A stretch of 64,000 nt of DNA from Herminiimonas sp. (GTDB lineage: Bacteria > Pseudomonadota > Gammaproteobacteria > Burkholderiales > Burkholderiaceae_D). Made by a program: the position numbers and the translations under genes. Positions 16,422 to 25,700 of this stretch are shown piece by piece. The DNA is taken from positions 124,001-188,000 of the forward strand of contig JAQGMR010000046.1 of assembly GCA_028292265.1 (NCBI GenBank), in the 5' to 3' direction. The notes beneath the pieces were generated by a model. That model was not told the DNA's origin, made no database searches, and was given only the letters and a program-made list of their open reading frames with translations. How positions within the stretch are numbered: position 1 is the first letter of the stretch; each line of letters begins with the position of its first letter.

Positions 16422-16746
16422 ATCCGCAGCGGCGCTGCGGGCCGGCCAGAGGCATCGTGGAGGTGCGCCCAACGTGGCGCACCTGATGTGAATTAGTCGA
16501 TTCAATTTTTCGGCTCTGTCATGCGTCGCCAAGCCAGCCAACATGCTGCTGCGCTATCCGCTGCATTATCTGATGCAATATCTGCCGCATCCCAGTCTCC
16601 GCCTTCACCTCTATTTTTACCTTCGTTCACGCCGTCATTCTCGACGGTGAATCTTCCCCGCTTCGATCCATTGCCAGTTGTCCCCCGACGCATATCGCAC
16701 CGCTCCCGCGGAACCCTGATCCCGACCAACATCTCCCGATCCGCCG
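16422..16746. other. Gene-free stretch with two hairpins
   Basis: Between the small protein and the 3' end of the kptA-like gene. CCGCAGC-GGC-GCTGCGG (16424-16440) and AGGTGCGCC/GGCGCACCT (16461-16484) are strong stems without T-tracts and probably form the end of the small gene's transcript. The remaining 260 bases show nothing I can interpret; an open frame here on the minus strand runs into the neighbouring gene in another frame and is not convincing. Confidence 0.5.
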
Positions 16747-17274
16747 CTACCACCGCACGAGAAATCTGGCGGGGGCAGACCTCACCAGCCAAATGCCTTC
16801 CCCGGCACGGTAAAAGACGAAGCGCTGTTCCAGCATCCGCGCTGCCCGAACCGCCAGCAATTCCGGCTCCCCATGCAAGGAGCCGGCTTCCATGGCAAGC
16901 TTCGGACTCTCGCAAACATGGACGAATTTACGCGTGCCAGCAACCAGCCCGTTCCGGGCGATCGAATCGAGATAGTGCGCTGCCGTTCCGTGGTACAGCA
17001 GACTGGGCGGCACATCCTCCACCGCTGGAGGATCGAGCGCCTCACGCACACGGTCCTGGAGCGCACGAATACGGGATCCATCGCGAGAAATGGCGAAGCG
17101 CGTCTGGTTGCCCTGGACCACCCGGTGCAGGCCGCGACGGTCGAGCGTATGACCGCTATTGTGGATGGCACTCAGCACGGCGGAGATTTCGATCCAGCCA
17201 CGGCGGTCCCGTGGAAGACCGACCTCGGGCGGATTGGCGCGCAAGAGACGACTCAAGAATTCGACTATATCCAT
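16747..17274 (-). CDS. kptA: RNA 2'-phosphotransferase, Tpt1/KptA family (divergent)
   Basis: A 175-residue protein with the two-lobed Tpt1 layout. The N-terminal winged-helix lobe has FLSRLLRANPPEVGL (6-20), GWIEI and a VVQGNQTRFAIS strand. The C-terminal ADP-ribosyltransferase-like lobe has LLYHGTAAHYLDSIARNGL, RKFVHV and EGIWLV. The family transfers an internal RNA 2'-phosphate to NAD+. Of the Arg-His-Arg-Arg set known from yeast Tpt1 (R23, H24, R71, R138), the three Args appear conserved. The His is replaced by Ala13 (LLRAN instead of LLRHK), and the usual RxHVHLS reads RKFVHVC. The start at 17274 matches the family length. The role of Tpt1 in bacteria is unsettled. Confidence 0.82.
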   Translation of the reverse strand: MDIVEFLSRLLRANPPEVGLPRDRRGWIEISAVLSAIHNSGHTLDRRGLHRVVQGNQTRFAISRDGSRIRALQDRVREALDPPAVEDVPPSLLYHGTAAHYLDSIARNGLVAGTRKFVHVCESPKLAMEAGSLHGEPELLAVRAARMLEQRFVFYRAGEGIWLVRSAPARFLVRW

Positions 17275-17408
17275 GGGCCATAAGGTGTCTGCCGGGTTGC
17301 ACCCAATAATACAAAGCAAAACGCGGTACCAACAGGAAATGCGGTGTGCTCTGTGCCGCCATTGAAGTTGGCGCAACAAACCGGAATTGAGGGCGTCACG
17401 TCTATCCT

Positions 17409-17466
17409 GTCACCGGACATCCGCGGCGAGAATCACGAGGAAACTAAGCTAAGCTCGCCGGTGACA
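17409..17466. promoter_or_regulatory. Spaced 9-bp inverted repeat upstream of the hybrid kinase
   Basis: TGTCACCGG (17409-17417) and CCGGTGACA (17458-17466) are exact inverse copies 40 bases apart, about 30 bases before the start of the hybrid kinase. They could be operator half-sites for a looping regulator or the base of an mRNA stem. Confidence 0.4.
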
Positions 17467-17497
17467 AACATCCAAAGGAAACGCTACGGGAAAGCCA

Positions 17498-20400
17498 ATG
17501 TCCTGGTTTAATCGGCTAACGGGGGAACAGGAACGACCCGGGGACCGGTTTCGGCTCCGTCCCGCGCCTGCCCCCCGTCTCTGTTCTCGACTTCACGGAA
17601 TGCGTGCTGGCAGAACCTCGGCCACCCGTCTCATGACGCGTGCGCTTTATTCGCTTTGCTGGACGATTCTGTGGTGCGCCTTGCTGGGACTCGCGGTCGC
17701 GTCTGCGCCGGCGAACGCGCAGTCGAACGCTGGAACGGTGGCCTCGGTGCAACCCGACACACCGGTACTGCGACTCGCGGAAGACCGCGGCGTGAATGGC
17801 CCGATCAATCTCACTCCCTACTGGACCGTGCTGGAAGACCCGCGCCAGCAATGGACCATTGGAGATGTAACCGGCCCGACGCTGGCAACCAGTTTTATCG
17901 CGCCGCGCCGGGCAAAGGATTCACTGAATTTCGGATTCCGTACCAGGGCTGTCTGGTTGCGCATCACCATGCTCAACACCTCAACCCGGGTACTCGAACG
18001 GCAGCTGGAAATTGCCTTTCCGCCGCTGCATCAGGTGGAATTTTATGTGCCCAATGAAGCCGGCTTTGAACGCATGGTTTCCGGGAACGCGCATATCTTC
18101 GAAGACAGGCCGCTGATGCATCGCAACCACGTCTTCCCGGTCAGTCTTCGCACCGGCTCTGAAACCACGTTCTACCTGCGCGTTGCCTCGGATTCCACCA
18201 TCGATATTCCGGCCCGGCTGTGGGTGCCCCAAGCGTTCGTGCAGAACAGTCTGCATGAGTACATGGGGCAAGCCCTCTACTTCGGAATGCTGCTCGCTCT
18301 CGGCCTCTACAACCTGCTGCTGTTTGCCTCAATGCGGGACCGCACTTACCTCTACTACGTGCTGTTCGTCGCGTCCAATGCGCTGGCCCTGATCGGCTAC
18401 AACGGCATGGGGTTCCAGTTCCTGTGGCCGCAATCGCCCGCCTGGTCCACGATTGCCAGCCTGACCGGTTTCGGATGTACAGCGCTCACCATGCTGCTAT
18501 TCCAGCGCAACCTCCTGACCACAGCGGAAACCGCGCCCCGGCTAGACATCGTGATGCGGATCTTTATTGGGTTGAACCTGATCCAGGTCGCCGGTTTCGC
18601 GGTCCTTCCCTTCAGCACCATGGTGACGCCAGGCGTCGCGCTTGATGTGCTCAGCATGCTGCTTGCCGTCGCGGTGGGGCTTGTCTGCTGGCGCCGACGG
18701 CAGCCAAGCGCGGGCTACTTCCTAATTGCCTTCGGCAGCCTGATCATCGTCGCAACGCTGTCGGCCGCGCGAAGCTTCGGGGCGCCACTTCCGGCAATCT
18801 TTGCGGTGCACGGCGTCGAGATTGGATCGTCGCTGGAAATGCTCCTGCTATCCCTCGCACTGGCCGACCGCTTCAGGCTGATCCGGCGGGAAAAGGAGCA
18901 GGCACAGGAGCAGCTGGTCGAGAACTTGAAGCGTTCAGAGCGGGTACTGGAAATGAAAGTGGCCGAGCGCACCGCCGAGCTGACAAGGACCAACGCGGAA
19001 TTACGCGACCATGAGCGCGCGTTGCAGGAAGCACGACAGGTTGCGGAAGATGCCTCGCGCATGAAATCGGAATTTCTCGCCAACATGAGCCACGAAATAC
19101 GCACGCCGATGAATGCAATCATCGGCATGGCTTACCTGGCGCTGCGCACCAAGCTCGACGCAGCCCAACGCGACCATGTCCACAAGATTCATGTTGCGGC
19201 CCGCTCCCTGCTGGGTATCGTCAACGACATCCTTGACTTCTCGAGGATCGAAGCTGGTCGCATTGATATCGAGCAAGCAGCGTTCTCGCTCAACGACCTG
19301 CTCGGCAACGTTATCACGCTCACCAGTCAGGCCGCCTTCGACAAGCGGCTCGACTACAACATTGTGCTGGCGCCTGACACCCCGGTTGACCTGGTGGGCG
19401 ACCCGCTGCGTCTTTCACAGGTGCTGGTTAACCTCCTTGGCAACGCAATCAAGTTCACCCGTGCAGGCCGGGTTCAACTCGACTGCACGCCATTGGAAAA
19501 CGATGGCGGGTCTGTCCTCATCCAGTTTGCTGTTAGCGACACAGGCATCGGCATCAACCCGGAGCACCAGTCACGCCTGTTCCAGGCTTTCAGCCAGGCC
19601 GACAGTTCCATCACCCGCATTCATGGCGGCACCGGGCTTGGCCTGAGCATCAGTTACAAGCTGGTCGAGGCAATGGGCGGAACCTTAACCGTCAACAGTG
19701 AGCCGGGTGCTGGGTCCTGCTTCACGTTTGCGTTGCGGTTCGGGTTGATCTCGGCGGCCGAGGCTGGAATCAATGACCGCAAGTCGGGCACCTTGGACAC
19801 CACCCCAGGCACCCCCTGCCGCACCCGGCTTAACGTCCTGTTGGTGGAGGCGCGCGGCCTGCATAAGGACGACCTGCCCGACCAGCTTGGCCTGGCCGGC
19901 ATGGAAGCGAGCCTGGCGCAATCGGCTCCCGAAGCCGTTGCGGCCATCGTGGCGGCCGACACCACGCATCCATTCGACATGGTCTTGATTGACGCTGCGC
20001 TGCCGGGCATGGGCGCAGGCGGACTCGCCGGCGAGATTGCCGCAGCCGACTTGATCCATACGCCAGTCTGCATACTGCTTGCGGCTGCGGCGGAAGGAAA
20101 GCTGGCGGATGCGGCGGCCGACGGGACAAAAGTTCAGGCAGAGAGCCGGACAGGAATACAGGCGGAAAACCCGGCAAGACAGGCAACGGAAAGCGTGGTG
20201 AAAAACGCGGACTTCGCCGCCGTCCTGGCGCGGCCGGTGGATGTGAAACAACTGGCGAACCTTGCCCTGCACCGACGCGCACCGTCTGGTATGCAGCCCA
20301 CAAGCGTGCGCCGCGCTGCTTCCGAAATAGACCAGAAAAGAACGGAAGCGAAATTTACCCTGCCAGACCTGCGCGGCAAGCGTGTGCTGGTGGTGGAAGA

Positions 20401-21364
20401 CAACGACATCAACCGCCAGATCGCTACCGAAATGCTGGCGTCGGCCGGTGTCGACACCGATGTCGCCGTCAATGGCCTCGTGGCGCTGGAAATGCTGTTC
20501 GCAGCCGGGCCGAACGCCTGGGATCTGGTACTGATCGACTTGCAGATGCCAGAGCTTGGCGGGCTCGCGGCAACACGGCGCCTGCGTGCCGATCCGCGTT
20601 TCGACGGACTGCCCATCGTTGCCATGACGGCACATGTGACGCACGAAGAAGTTGAGCGATGCCGGCAAGGCGGCATGCAGGATCACATCGGCAAGCCGAT
20701 CGACCCGGAACGCTTCTATCAAACCATCGCACGATGGCTGCAACTTCCGTCGGCGACATGGGCCGGCAAGGACCAGTGGCGGGAACGTGGCAATGAGGCA
20801 AGCGGCGCGCCCTTGGCGGCCGTGCCGACCAATGATGCAGCGCATGGCAACGTGCATGCCACGTTGCCTCACATGGAGGGCTTCAATACCGCCGCTGCAC
20901 TGGTCCGGCTCGACGGCGACGTCGCCATGTACCAGCTGCTGCTGCGTACCATGCGGCCGACACTGGAGCAGGCCATCGCCGACCTTGACCGCCTCGGTTC
21001 CCTGGGCAGCGACAATGAACTGGGCGTCAACGGCAATGCCGGCGCGCTTGCCAGGCTGGCCCATAATATCCACGGCATGGCTGCCAACTTGGGGGCCGAT
21101 GACCTGGCCACCGCGGCCCGTCATCTGGAGCAAAGCCTTCGCTGTGGGAAGTTGGCCGGCGCCGGTGGTCTGGGCGCTGGGGGGGTGCGCGCCGGTGGTC
21201 TGGGCGCTGGCGGCGTGGACGGTGGTGGGCGGGGCGCTGGTGGGCCGGGCGTTGAAGGCGTTGTGGACCGCGGAGCAGGCAGTGCGACCTTGGCCAGCGC
21301 AAGCGAAGTGCAGGCTTTTCGGCGTACGCTTGCCCATACCCTGGTGGTGATCGACAAAATCTGA
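17498..21364 (+). CDS. Hybrid sensor histidine kinase with 7TMR-DISM input, two receiver regions and Hpt
   Basis: A 1288-residue membrane kinase. The start is uncertain: ATG 17498 gives the listed length, while ATG 17633 would put the export signal (about 46-75) at the N-terminus. Domains in order are a periplasmic 7TMR-DISMED2-like beta domain (about 95-235), seven membrane segments (about 250-455) and a coiled coil (460-525). HisKA follows with [16 protein letters not shown] (His about 532), then an HATPase with LGNAIKF, DTGIGI and [11 protein letters not shown] degenerate receiver spans about 780-925, a canonical receiver about 960-1080 ([20 protein letters not shown]), and Hpt about 1130-1285 ([13 protein letters not shown]). 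The first receiver lacks the acidic pair and the Lys. The Hpt carries a Gly-rich insertion after residue 1215. No partner regulator is adjacent. Confidence 0.93.
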   Translation: MSWFNRLTGEQERPGDRFRLRPAPAPRLCSRLHGMRAGRTSATRLMTRALYSLCWTILWCALLGLAVASAPANAQSNAGTVASVQPDTPVLRLAEDRGVNGPINLTPYWTVLEDPRQQWTIGDVTGPTLATSFIAPRRAKDSLNFGFRTRAVWLRITMLNTSTRVLERQLEIAFPPLHQVEFYVPNEAGFERMVSGNAHIFEDRPLMHRNHVFPVSLRTGSETTFYLRVASDSTIDIPARLWVPQAFVQNSLHEYMGQALYFGMLLALGLYNLLLFASMRDRTYLYYVLFVASNALALIGYNGMGFQFLWPQSPAWSTIASLTGFGCTALTMLLFQRNLLTTAETAPRLDIVMRIFIGLNLIQVAGFAVLPFSTMVTPGVALDVLSMLLAVAVGLVCWRRRQPSAGYFLIAFGSLIIVATLSAARSFGAPLPAIFAVHGVEIGSSLEMLLLSLALADRFRLIRREKEQAQEQLVENLKRSERVLEMKVAERTAELTRTNAELRDHERALQEARQVAEDASRMKSEFLANMSHEIRTPMNAIIGMAYLALRTKLDAAQRDHVHKIHVAARSLLGIVNDILDFSRIEAGRIDIEQAAFSLNDLLGNVITLTSQAAFDKRLDYNIVLAPDTPVDLVGDPLRLSQVLVNLLGNAIKFTRAGRVQLDCTPLENDGGSVLIQFAVSDTGIGINPEHQSRLFQAFSQADSSITRIHGGTGLGLSISYKLVEAMGGTLTVNSEPGAGSCFTFALRFGLISAAEAGINDRKSGTLDTTPGTPCRTRLNVLLVEARGLHKDDLPDQLGLAGMEASLAQSAPEAVAAIVAADTTHPFDMVLIDAALPGMGAGGLAGEIAAADLIHTPVCILLAAAAEGKLADAAADGTKVQAESRTGIQAENPARQATESVVKNADFAAVLARPVDVKQLANLALHRRAPSGMQPTSVRRAASEIDQKRTEAKFTLPDLRGKRVLVVEDNDINRQIATEMLASAGVDTDVAVNGLVALEMLFAAGPNAWDLVLIDLQMPELGGLAATRRLRADPRFDGLPIVAMTAHVTHEEVERCRQGGMQDHIGKPIDPERFYQTIARWLQLPSATWAGKDQWRERGNEASGAPLAAVPTNDAAHGNVHATLPHMEGFNTAAALVRLDGDVAMYQLLLRTMRPTLEQAIADLDRLGSLGSDNELGVNGNAGALARLAHNIHGMAANLGADDLATAARHLEQSLRCGKLAGAGGLGAGGVRAGGLGAGGVDGGGRGAGGPGVEGVVDRGAGSATLASASEVQAFRRTLAHTLVVIDKI

Positions 21365-21499
21365 CTGCCAGGGTCAACCCCCGGCAATTCATGCGGTTTT
21401 TCGCCGCTATTTATAGTTCTCCTGGTTTCTGCGAACATGGAGCACTCGCTGTCCGGTAGCGTATCTCAAACCGGGCATGCCGCAACTCTGGAGACACTC

Positions 21500-22555
21500 A
21501 TGCTTAACGCCGTAGACAATCCCGCCCTGACGCAGCGAAAGCGCTATTACGAGCGCATCGCGGCCTATAACCTGACGCCGCTCTGGGAGGTCTTGCACGC
21601 GCTGGTCCCCCCCTCGCCCGCCACGCCAATCGTGCCCGCCATTTGGCACTATGCGGAGATTCGGGATGCGCTGATGGAGTCCGGAACGCTTATTACGGCG
21701 CACGAAGCGGTGCGACGTGTGCTGATTCTTGAGAACCCCGCAGTCCGCGGCCAGTCGCGCATTACCCAAAGCCTGTATGCCGGGCTGCAACTGATCCTGC
21801 CGGGCGAAGTGGCCCCGGCCCATCGCCATGCGCAATCGGCGCTGCGCATGGTTCTTGATGGCGAAGGCGCCTATACCGCGGTGGACGGCGAGCGTACTGT
21901 CATGCGGCGTGGCGACTTCATCATCACGCCCTCCAACACCTGGCATGACCATGGCAATCCTGGCACCGAACCGGTGGTATGGCTGGACGGCCTTGACATA
22001 CCGCTGGTCCAGTTCCTTGACGCGGGCTTTGCCGAAAGCAGCGACACTGACGTGCAGGCGGAATCGCGACCCCAGGGCGATGCGCTGGCGCGCTACGGAC
22101 ACAACATGCTGCCAATGGATTTTACGCAGACCAGCGCCGATCCAACGCGCGTGTTCGTCTATCCTTATACCCAAACCAAAGCCGCCCTGCTCGGCATTGC
22201 GCGCTCGGCACCCGATCCCCACTTCGGCCACAAACTGCGCTATGTAAATCCGGCCACCGGCGCGTCGCCCATGCCAACCATTGGCGCCTTTGCCCAATGG
22301 CTTCCATCCGGTTTTGAAACCGTGCCCTATCGCAGCACCGACGGCACGGTGTTCTCGTGTCTTGAAGGCAGCGGCACCGTCGAGGTTGGCGGCAAGTCGC
22401 TGGCGTTCAACGAGAACGACGTGTTCGTGGTGCCCTCGTGGCACACTTACCGACTGCAGGCCTCTTCCGATACCACGCTGTTCAGCTTTTCAGACCGGCC
22501 CGTGCAGCAGGTGCTCGGGCTGTGGCGCGAGCAGAAACTGCCGAAACCCTCCTGA
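21500..22555 (+). CDS. Gentisate 1,2-dioxygenase
   Basis: A 351-residue bicupin dioxygenase that opens the gentisate ring to maleylpyruvate using Fe(II) and O2. The N-terminal cupin carries APAHRHAQSALRMVLDGEGAY, with the two His ligands, and later NTWHDHGNPG. The C-terminal cupin (about 260-340) ends in PSWHTYRLQA. I chose ATG 21500 because GGAG lies five bases upstream; the ATG 21 codons earlier has no such site. It is followed after 14 bases by a Rieske hydroxylase large subunit, which would produce gentisate from salicylate. Maleylpyruvate isomerase and fumarylpyruvate hydrolase genes are not in the window. A close paralogue acting on another 5-substituted salicylate cannot be excluded. 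Confidence 0.88.
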   Translation: MLNAVDNPALTQRKRYYERIAAYNLTPLWEVLHALVPPSPATPIVPAIWHYAEIRDALMESGTLITAHEAVRRVLILENPAVRGQSRITQSLYAGLQLILPGEVAPAHRHAQSALRMVLDGEGAYTAVDGERTVMRRGDFIITPSNTWHDHGNPGTEPVVWLDGLDIPLVQFLDAGFAESSDTDVQAESRPQGDALARYGHNMLPMDFTQTSADPTRVFVYPYTQTKAALLGIARSAPDPHFGHKLRYVNPATGASPMPTIGAFAQWLPSGFETVPYRSTDGTVFSCLEGSGTVEVGGKSLAFNENDVFVVPSWHTYRLQASSDTTLFSFSDRPVQQVLGLWREQKLPKPS

Positions 22556-22569
22556 GATCAAGGGCCGCG

Positions 22570-23835
22570 ATGAGTGAGCAAGCCATGCAGTTCCAGCGCG
22601 AACCAGTCTGGAAATCGGAAGGTTCGTCGCGCATCCCCTTTGGGGCCTACAACAGCGACGAACTGCACCGGCGGGAACTGCAACGCCTGTTCTATTCCGG
22701 GCATTGGTGTTACGTAGGCCTGGAAGCCGAAATACCGGGCCCAGGCGACTTCAAGCGCACTGTGGTGGGCGAACGCTCCGTCATCATGGTTCGTGGCCAG
22801 GACGGCGCCGTTAATGTTGTGGAGAATGCGTGCTCCCATCGTGGCGTTCGCTTCTGCCGCAAGCCGTCTGGCACGGTGACTGACTTTACCTGCCCCTACC
22901 ACCAATGGAATTACGACCTCGAAGGCAACCTGCGCGGGGTGCCGTTTCGGCGCGGGGTGCGCCAGGACGGCAAGGTCAACGGCGGCATGCCAGCCGATTT
23001 CAAGCCAGAACATCACAACCTCACCAAGCTGAAAGTCGCAATTCGTAATGGCGTGGTCTTCGCCTCGTTCGACCATGAAATTGAATCGCTGGAAGACTTC
23101 CTCGGACCCGAAATTTTGCATTACTTCGACCGGCTTTTCGACGGTCGCAAGCTCAAGGTGCTGGGCTACAGTCGCCAGCGGGTTCCAGGCAACTGGAAAC
23201 TGATGCAGGAGAACATAAAAGATCCGTATCACCCGGGCCTGCTGCATACCTGGTTCGTCGTCTTTGGCCTGTGGCGCGCCGACAATAAGGCGCAGTTGAT
23301 CATGGATAGCCAGTACCGTCACGCCGCCATGATCTCCACCCGCAACGATGTGGCAAGCGCGCCGAATGAAGTCACGAGCGGGGTGTCCAGTTTCAAGGCC
23401 AGCATGCAATTGAACGACGACCGGTTCCTGGACGTCGTGCCCGAGCCGTGGTGGAAAGGGCCGACCGCGGTCATGATGACGATTTTTCCAAGCGTGATTT
23501 TTCAGCAGCAGGTCAATTCTGTCTCGACGCGCCACATTCAGCCCGATGGCCACGGCGCCTTCAGATTCGTGTGGACCCATTTCGGCTTCGAGGACGATAC
23601 GCCCGACATGGAGCGCAGACGCCTGCGCCAGGCGAACCTGTTCGGACCGGCCGGGTTTGTGTCCGCTGACGATGGCGAAGTCATCGAATTTTCCCAGCAA
23701 ACCTTTGAGCAAAAGCCGGACGGACAAACCATCGCGGAGCTTGGTGGGCGGGGCGTGGAAAACACGGACCACATGGTGACGGAGACCTTGATCCGCGGCA
23801 TGTATGCCTACTGGCGCAAGAAGATGGAAATCTGA
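22570..23835 (+). CDS. nagG: Salicylate 5-hydroxylase-type Rieske oxygenase, large subunit
   Basis: A 421-residue ring-hydroxylating oxygenase alpha subunit. The Rieske [2Fe-2S] ligands are Cys-Ser-His in ENACSHRGVRF and Cys-Pro-Tyr-His in FTCPYHQWNYD. The mononuclear iron site is in NWKLMQENIKDPYHPGLLHT. The text GHWCYVGLEAEIPGPGDFKR is close to NagG, the salicylate 5-hydroxylase large subunit known from Ralstonia. It converts salicylate to gentisate with electrons from a ferredoxin and its reductase. Neither of those is encoded nearby, so they must be supplied from elsewhere. The dioxygenase gene just upstream uses the expected product. An anthranilate or substituted-salicylate preference is possible. 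Confidence 0.85.
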   Translation: MSEQAMQFQREPVWKSEGSSRIPFGAYNSDELHRRELQRLFYSGHWCYVGLEAEIPGPGDFKRTVVGERSVIMVRGQDGAVNVVENACSHRGVRFCRKPSGTVTDFTCPYHQWNYDLEGNLRGVPFRRGVRQDGKVNGGMPADFKPEHHNLTKLKVAIRNGVVFASFDHEIESLEDFLGPEILHYFDRLFDGRKLKVLGYSRQRVPGNWKLMQENIKDPYHPGLLHTWFVVFGLWRADNKAQLIMDSQYRHAAMISTRNDVASAPNEVTSGVSSFKASMQLNDDRFLDVVPEPWWKGPTAVMMTIFPSVIFQQQVNSVSTRHIQPDGHGAFRFVWTHFGFEDDTPDMERRRLRQANLFGPAGFVSADDGEVIEFSQQTFEQKPDGQTIAELGGRGVENTDHMVTETLIRGMYAYWRKKMEI

Positions 23836-23839
23836 ACCC

Positions 23840-24331
23840 ATGAGCAAATCTGAAGCCATGCCCGACTTCCAGACCTGGATGGACTTGTCGCGGCTCTACA
23901 CCGACTATGCTGCCGCACTGGATTCCGGCGACTGGGCGCTCTGGCCAGAGTTCTTTACCGACGCATGCAGCTACAAGTTGCAGCCGCGCGAAAACTACGA
24001 CCGTGGCTTCCCCTTGTGCACCATGTCACTCGAGAGCAAGGGGATGTTGAAGGACCGGGTGTACGGCATCAGTGAAACCATTTTCCATGACCCGTACTAC
24101 CAGCGCCACGTTGTGAGCGCGCCTCGCATTCTCGCGTTTGACGACACCGGCATTGATTCGGAAGCGAACTACGCGGTGTTCCGCACCAAGCCGGAAGCAT
24201 TGTCGACGGTCTTCAATGTTGGCCGCTACATCGACCGCGTGGTACGCACCAGCGAAGGACTTCGCTTTCAATCGCGCCTGTGCGTGTTCGACAGCGAAAC
24301 GATACCGAACTCGATCATTTATCCGATCTGA
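23840..24331 (+). CDS. nagH: Salicylate 5-hydroxylase-type oxygenase, small subunit
   Basis: A 163-residue beta subunit of a ring-hydroxylating dioxygenase, with the NTF2-like fold of the SnoaL superfamily. Typical features are LYTDYAAALDSGDWALWPEFFTDA at the N-terminus and RVYGISETIFHDPYYQRH in the middle. It has no metal or cofactor site and plays a structural role in the hexamer. It starts four bases after the large subunit stop, so the pair is translated together. ATG 23840 was chosen over an upstream in-frame Met that overlaps the large subunit gene. Confidence 0.87.
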   Translation: MSKSEAMPDFQTWMDLSRLYTDYAAALDSGDWALWPEFFTDACSYKLQPRENYDRGFPLCTMSLESKGMLKDRVYGISETIFHDPYYQRHVVSAPRILAFDDTGIDSEANYAVFRTKPEALSTVFNVGRYIDRVVRTSEGLRFQSRLCVFDSETIPNSIIYPI

Positions 24332-24472
24332 GAAGGACGCGGTCAACGCGCCGCACCAACCAGGCGGCACGGACTCTTCGCGGGATGGAGATTGCGCCGC
24401 ATGGGCCTTGCGCGTCCTGCCACCGGAAGGGCTCCGGCGGCCGGTGCGACTGCTTTATACCAGTCCTCTGCT

Positions 24473-25552
24473 TTATTCCACCTTCGCGCCCGAATCCTTC
24501 ACGACCTTGCTCCATTTCTGGATTTCACTGCGCTGGTATGTCGCCAGTTCATCCGAGGTTGAACCGACTGGCTCCAGGCCGAGGTCGTTCAGTTTCTTCG
24601 ACACGTCCGGCGATTTCATGATGCGCGTGACTTCCGCCTGGATCTTGTCGACCACCGGCTTGGGCGTGTTAGGCGAAGCGAACAACGCGAACCACGATAC
24701 CGCATCGAATCCCGGCAAGCCCTGCTCGGCGATGGTCGGGATTTCCGGCGCTGCGGCCGCGCGTTTCAGACTGGTGACGCCCAAGGCCCGCAGTTTGCCA
24801 TCTCTCACAAGCGGCAGGCTGGAGGGCATGTTATCGAACATCATGGTGACTCGACCGCCAAGCAGATCGGGAATGGCGCTGGCGCGTCCCTTGTAGGGAA
24901 TGTGCTGCATATCGATGCCAGTCATGGTCTTGAACAACTCGCCAGAGACATGGATCGATGTTCCAGACCCCGACGAAGCGAAGGTCATGTGTCCTTCCTT
25001 CTTGCCAAGCGCAATGAACTCGCTCAGGTTTTTCGCCGGGACGTCATTGTTAATCACCAGCATGTTGGGCGTCGTGGCGAGAAGACTGACCGGGGTGAAG
25101 TCCTTCACCATGTCGTAGGGCATCTTGGCATACAGGGCGCCGTTGATGGCGTGCGTGCCTACGGTGCCGACCACCAGCGTATAGCCGTCGGGCGGCGACT
25201 TGGCGACGACGTCGGCGCCGATGTTGCCGCCCGCCCCCGGTTTGTTGTCGACGAGGACAGGCTGACCCCAGGCCGCCGTGAATTTCTCCCCAAGGATGCG
25301 CGCGAGTATGTCCGGCGCGCCGCCCGGCGTGAAGGTGACGACGATGCGGATCGGACGGGAAGGATAGGTGGCCGCCGACTGCGCGGATGCGGAAGAAGGC
25401 AGCAACAACGACGCGGCCATTGTTGCCGCCATGCCGGCCGCGATCGCTAGGCGGGAGACCGTCTCAACTGACTGCCTGGCTGCCTTACCAATTTGCTTTG
25501 TCAGCTTCTGCTTGATCCCCTGCGTCAGACCCTTTCCTGTTGCCTGCATCAT
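24473..25552 (-). CDS. Bug-family tripartite tricarboxylate transporter binding protein
   Basis: A 359-residue periplasmic solute-binding protein. The N-terminal export signal is unusually long, with a basic region of about 30 residues before the hydrophobic core (38-57). The mature part begins YPSRPIRIVVTFTPGGAPDILARILG, the hallmark of Bug proteins. It continues with GAGGNIGADVVAKSPPDGYTL and VNGALYAK-like text. Bug proteins bind small carboxylates for TctAB permeases or act as sensors. No permease genes are adjacent, which is common in this group. It is convergent with the salicylate hydroxylase genes, so an aromatic acid ligand is possible but unproven. GGAGAGG supports the ATG at 25552. 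Confidence 0.93.
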   Translation of the reverse strand: MMQATGKGLTQGIKQKLTKQIGKAARQSVETVSRLAIAAGMAATMAASLLLPSSASAQSAATYPSRPIRIVVTFTPGGAPDILARILGEKFTAAWGQPVLVDNKPGAGGNIGADVVAKSPPDGYTLVVGTVGTHAINGALYAKMPYDMVKDFTPVSLLATTPNMLVINNDVPAKNLSEFIALGKKEGHMTFASSGSGTSIHVSGELFKTMTGIDMQHIPYKGRASAIPDLLGGRVTMMFDNMPSSLPLVRDGKLRALGVTSLKRAAAAPEIPTIAEQGLPGFDAVSWFALFASPNTPKPVVDKIQAEVTRIMKSPDVSKKLNDLGLEPVGSTSDELATYQRSEIQKWSKVVKDSGAKVE

Positions 25553-25700
25553 GTCGCCTCTCCGTGGTTGATTTTTTATGTTGACCGTTCGGAGCGAGTA
25601 TATGCGGCTTTCCCGCTATGTCATGACGCACCGCAACGCGTGTAAAAGCGAGGTACCCACCAATGGGCCGGCCCCGGATACGCACTTCCCGATCGCTGAT

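Noticed and set aside
19685-21337. Open frame of 550 codons on the minus strand
   Set aside because: Antisense to the receiver and Hpt part of the hybrid kinase; no family features of its own.
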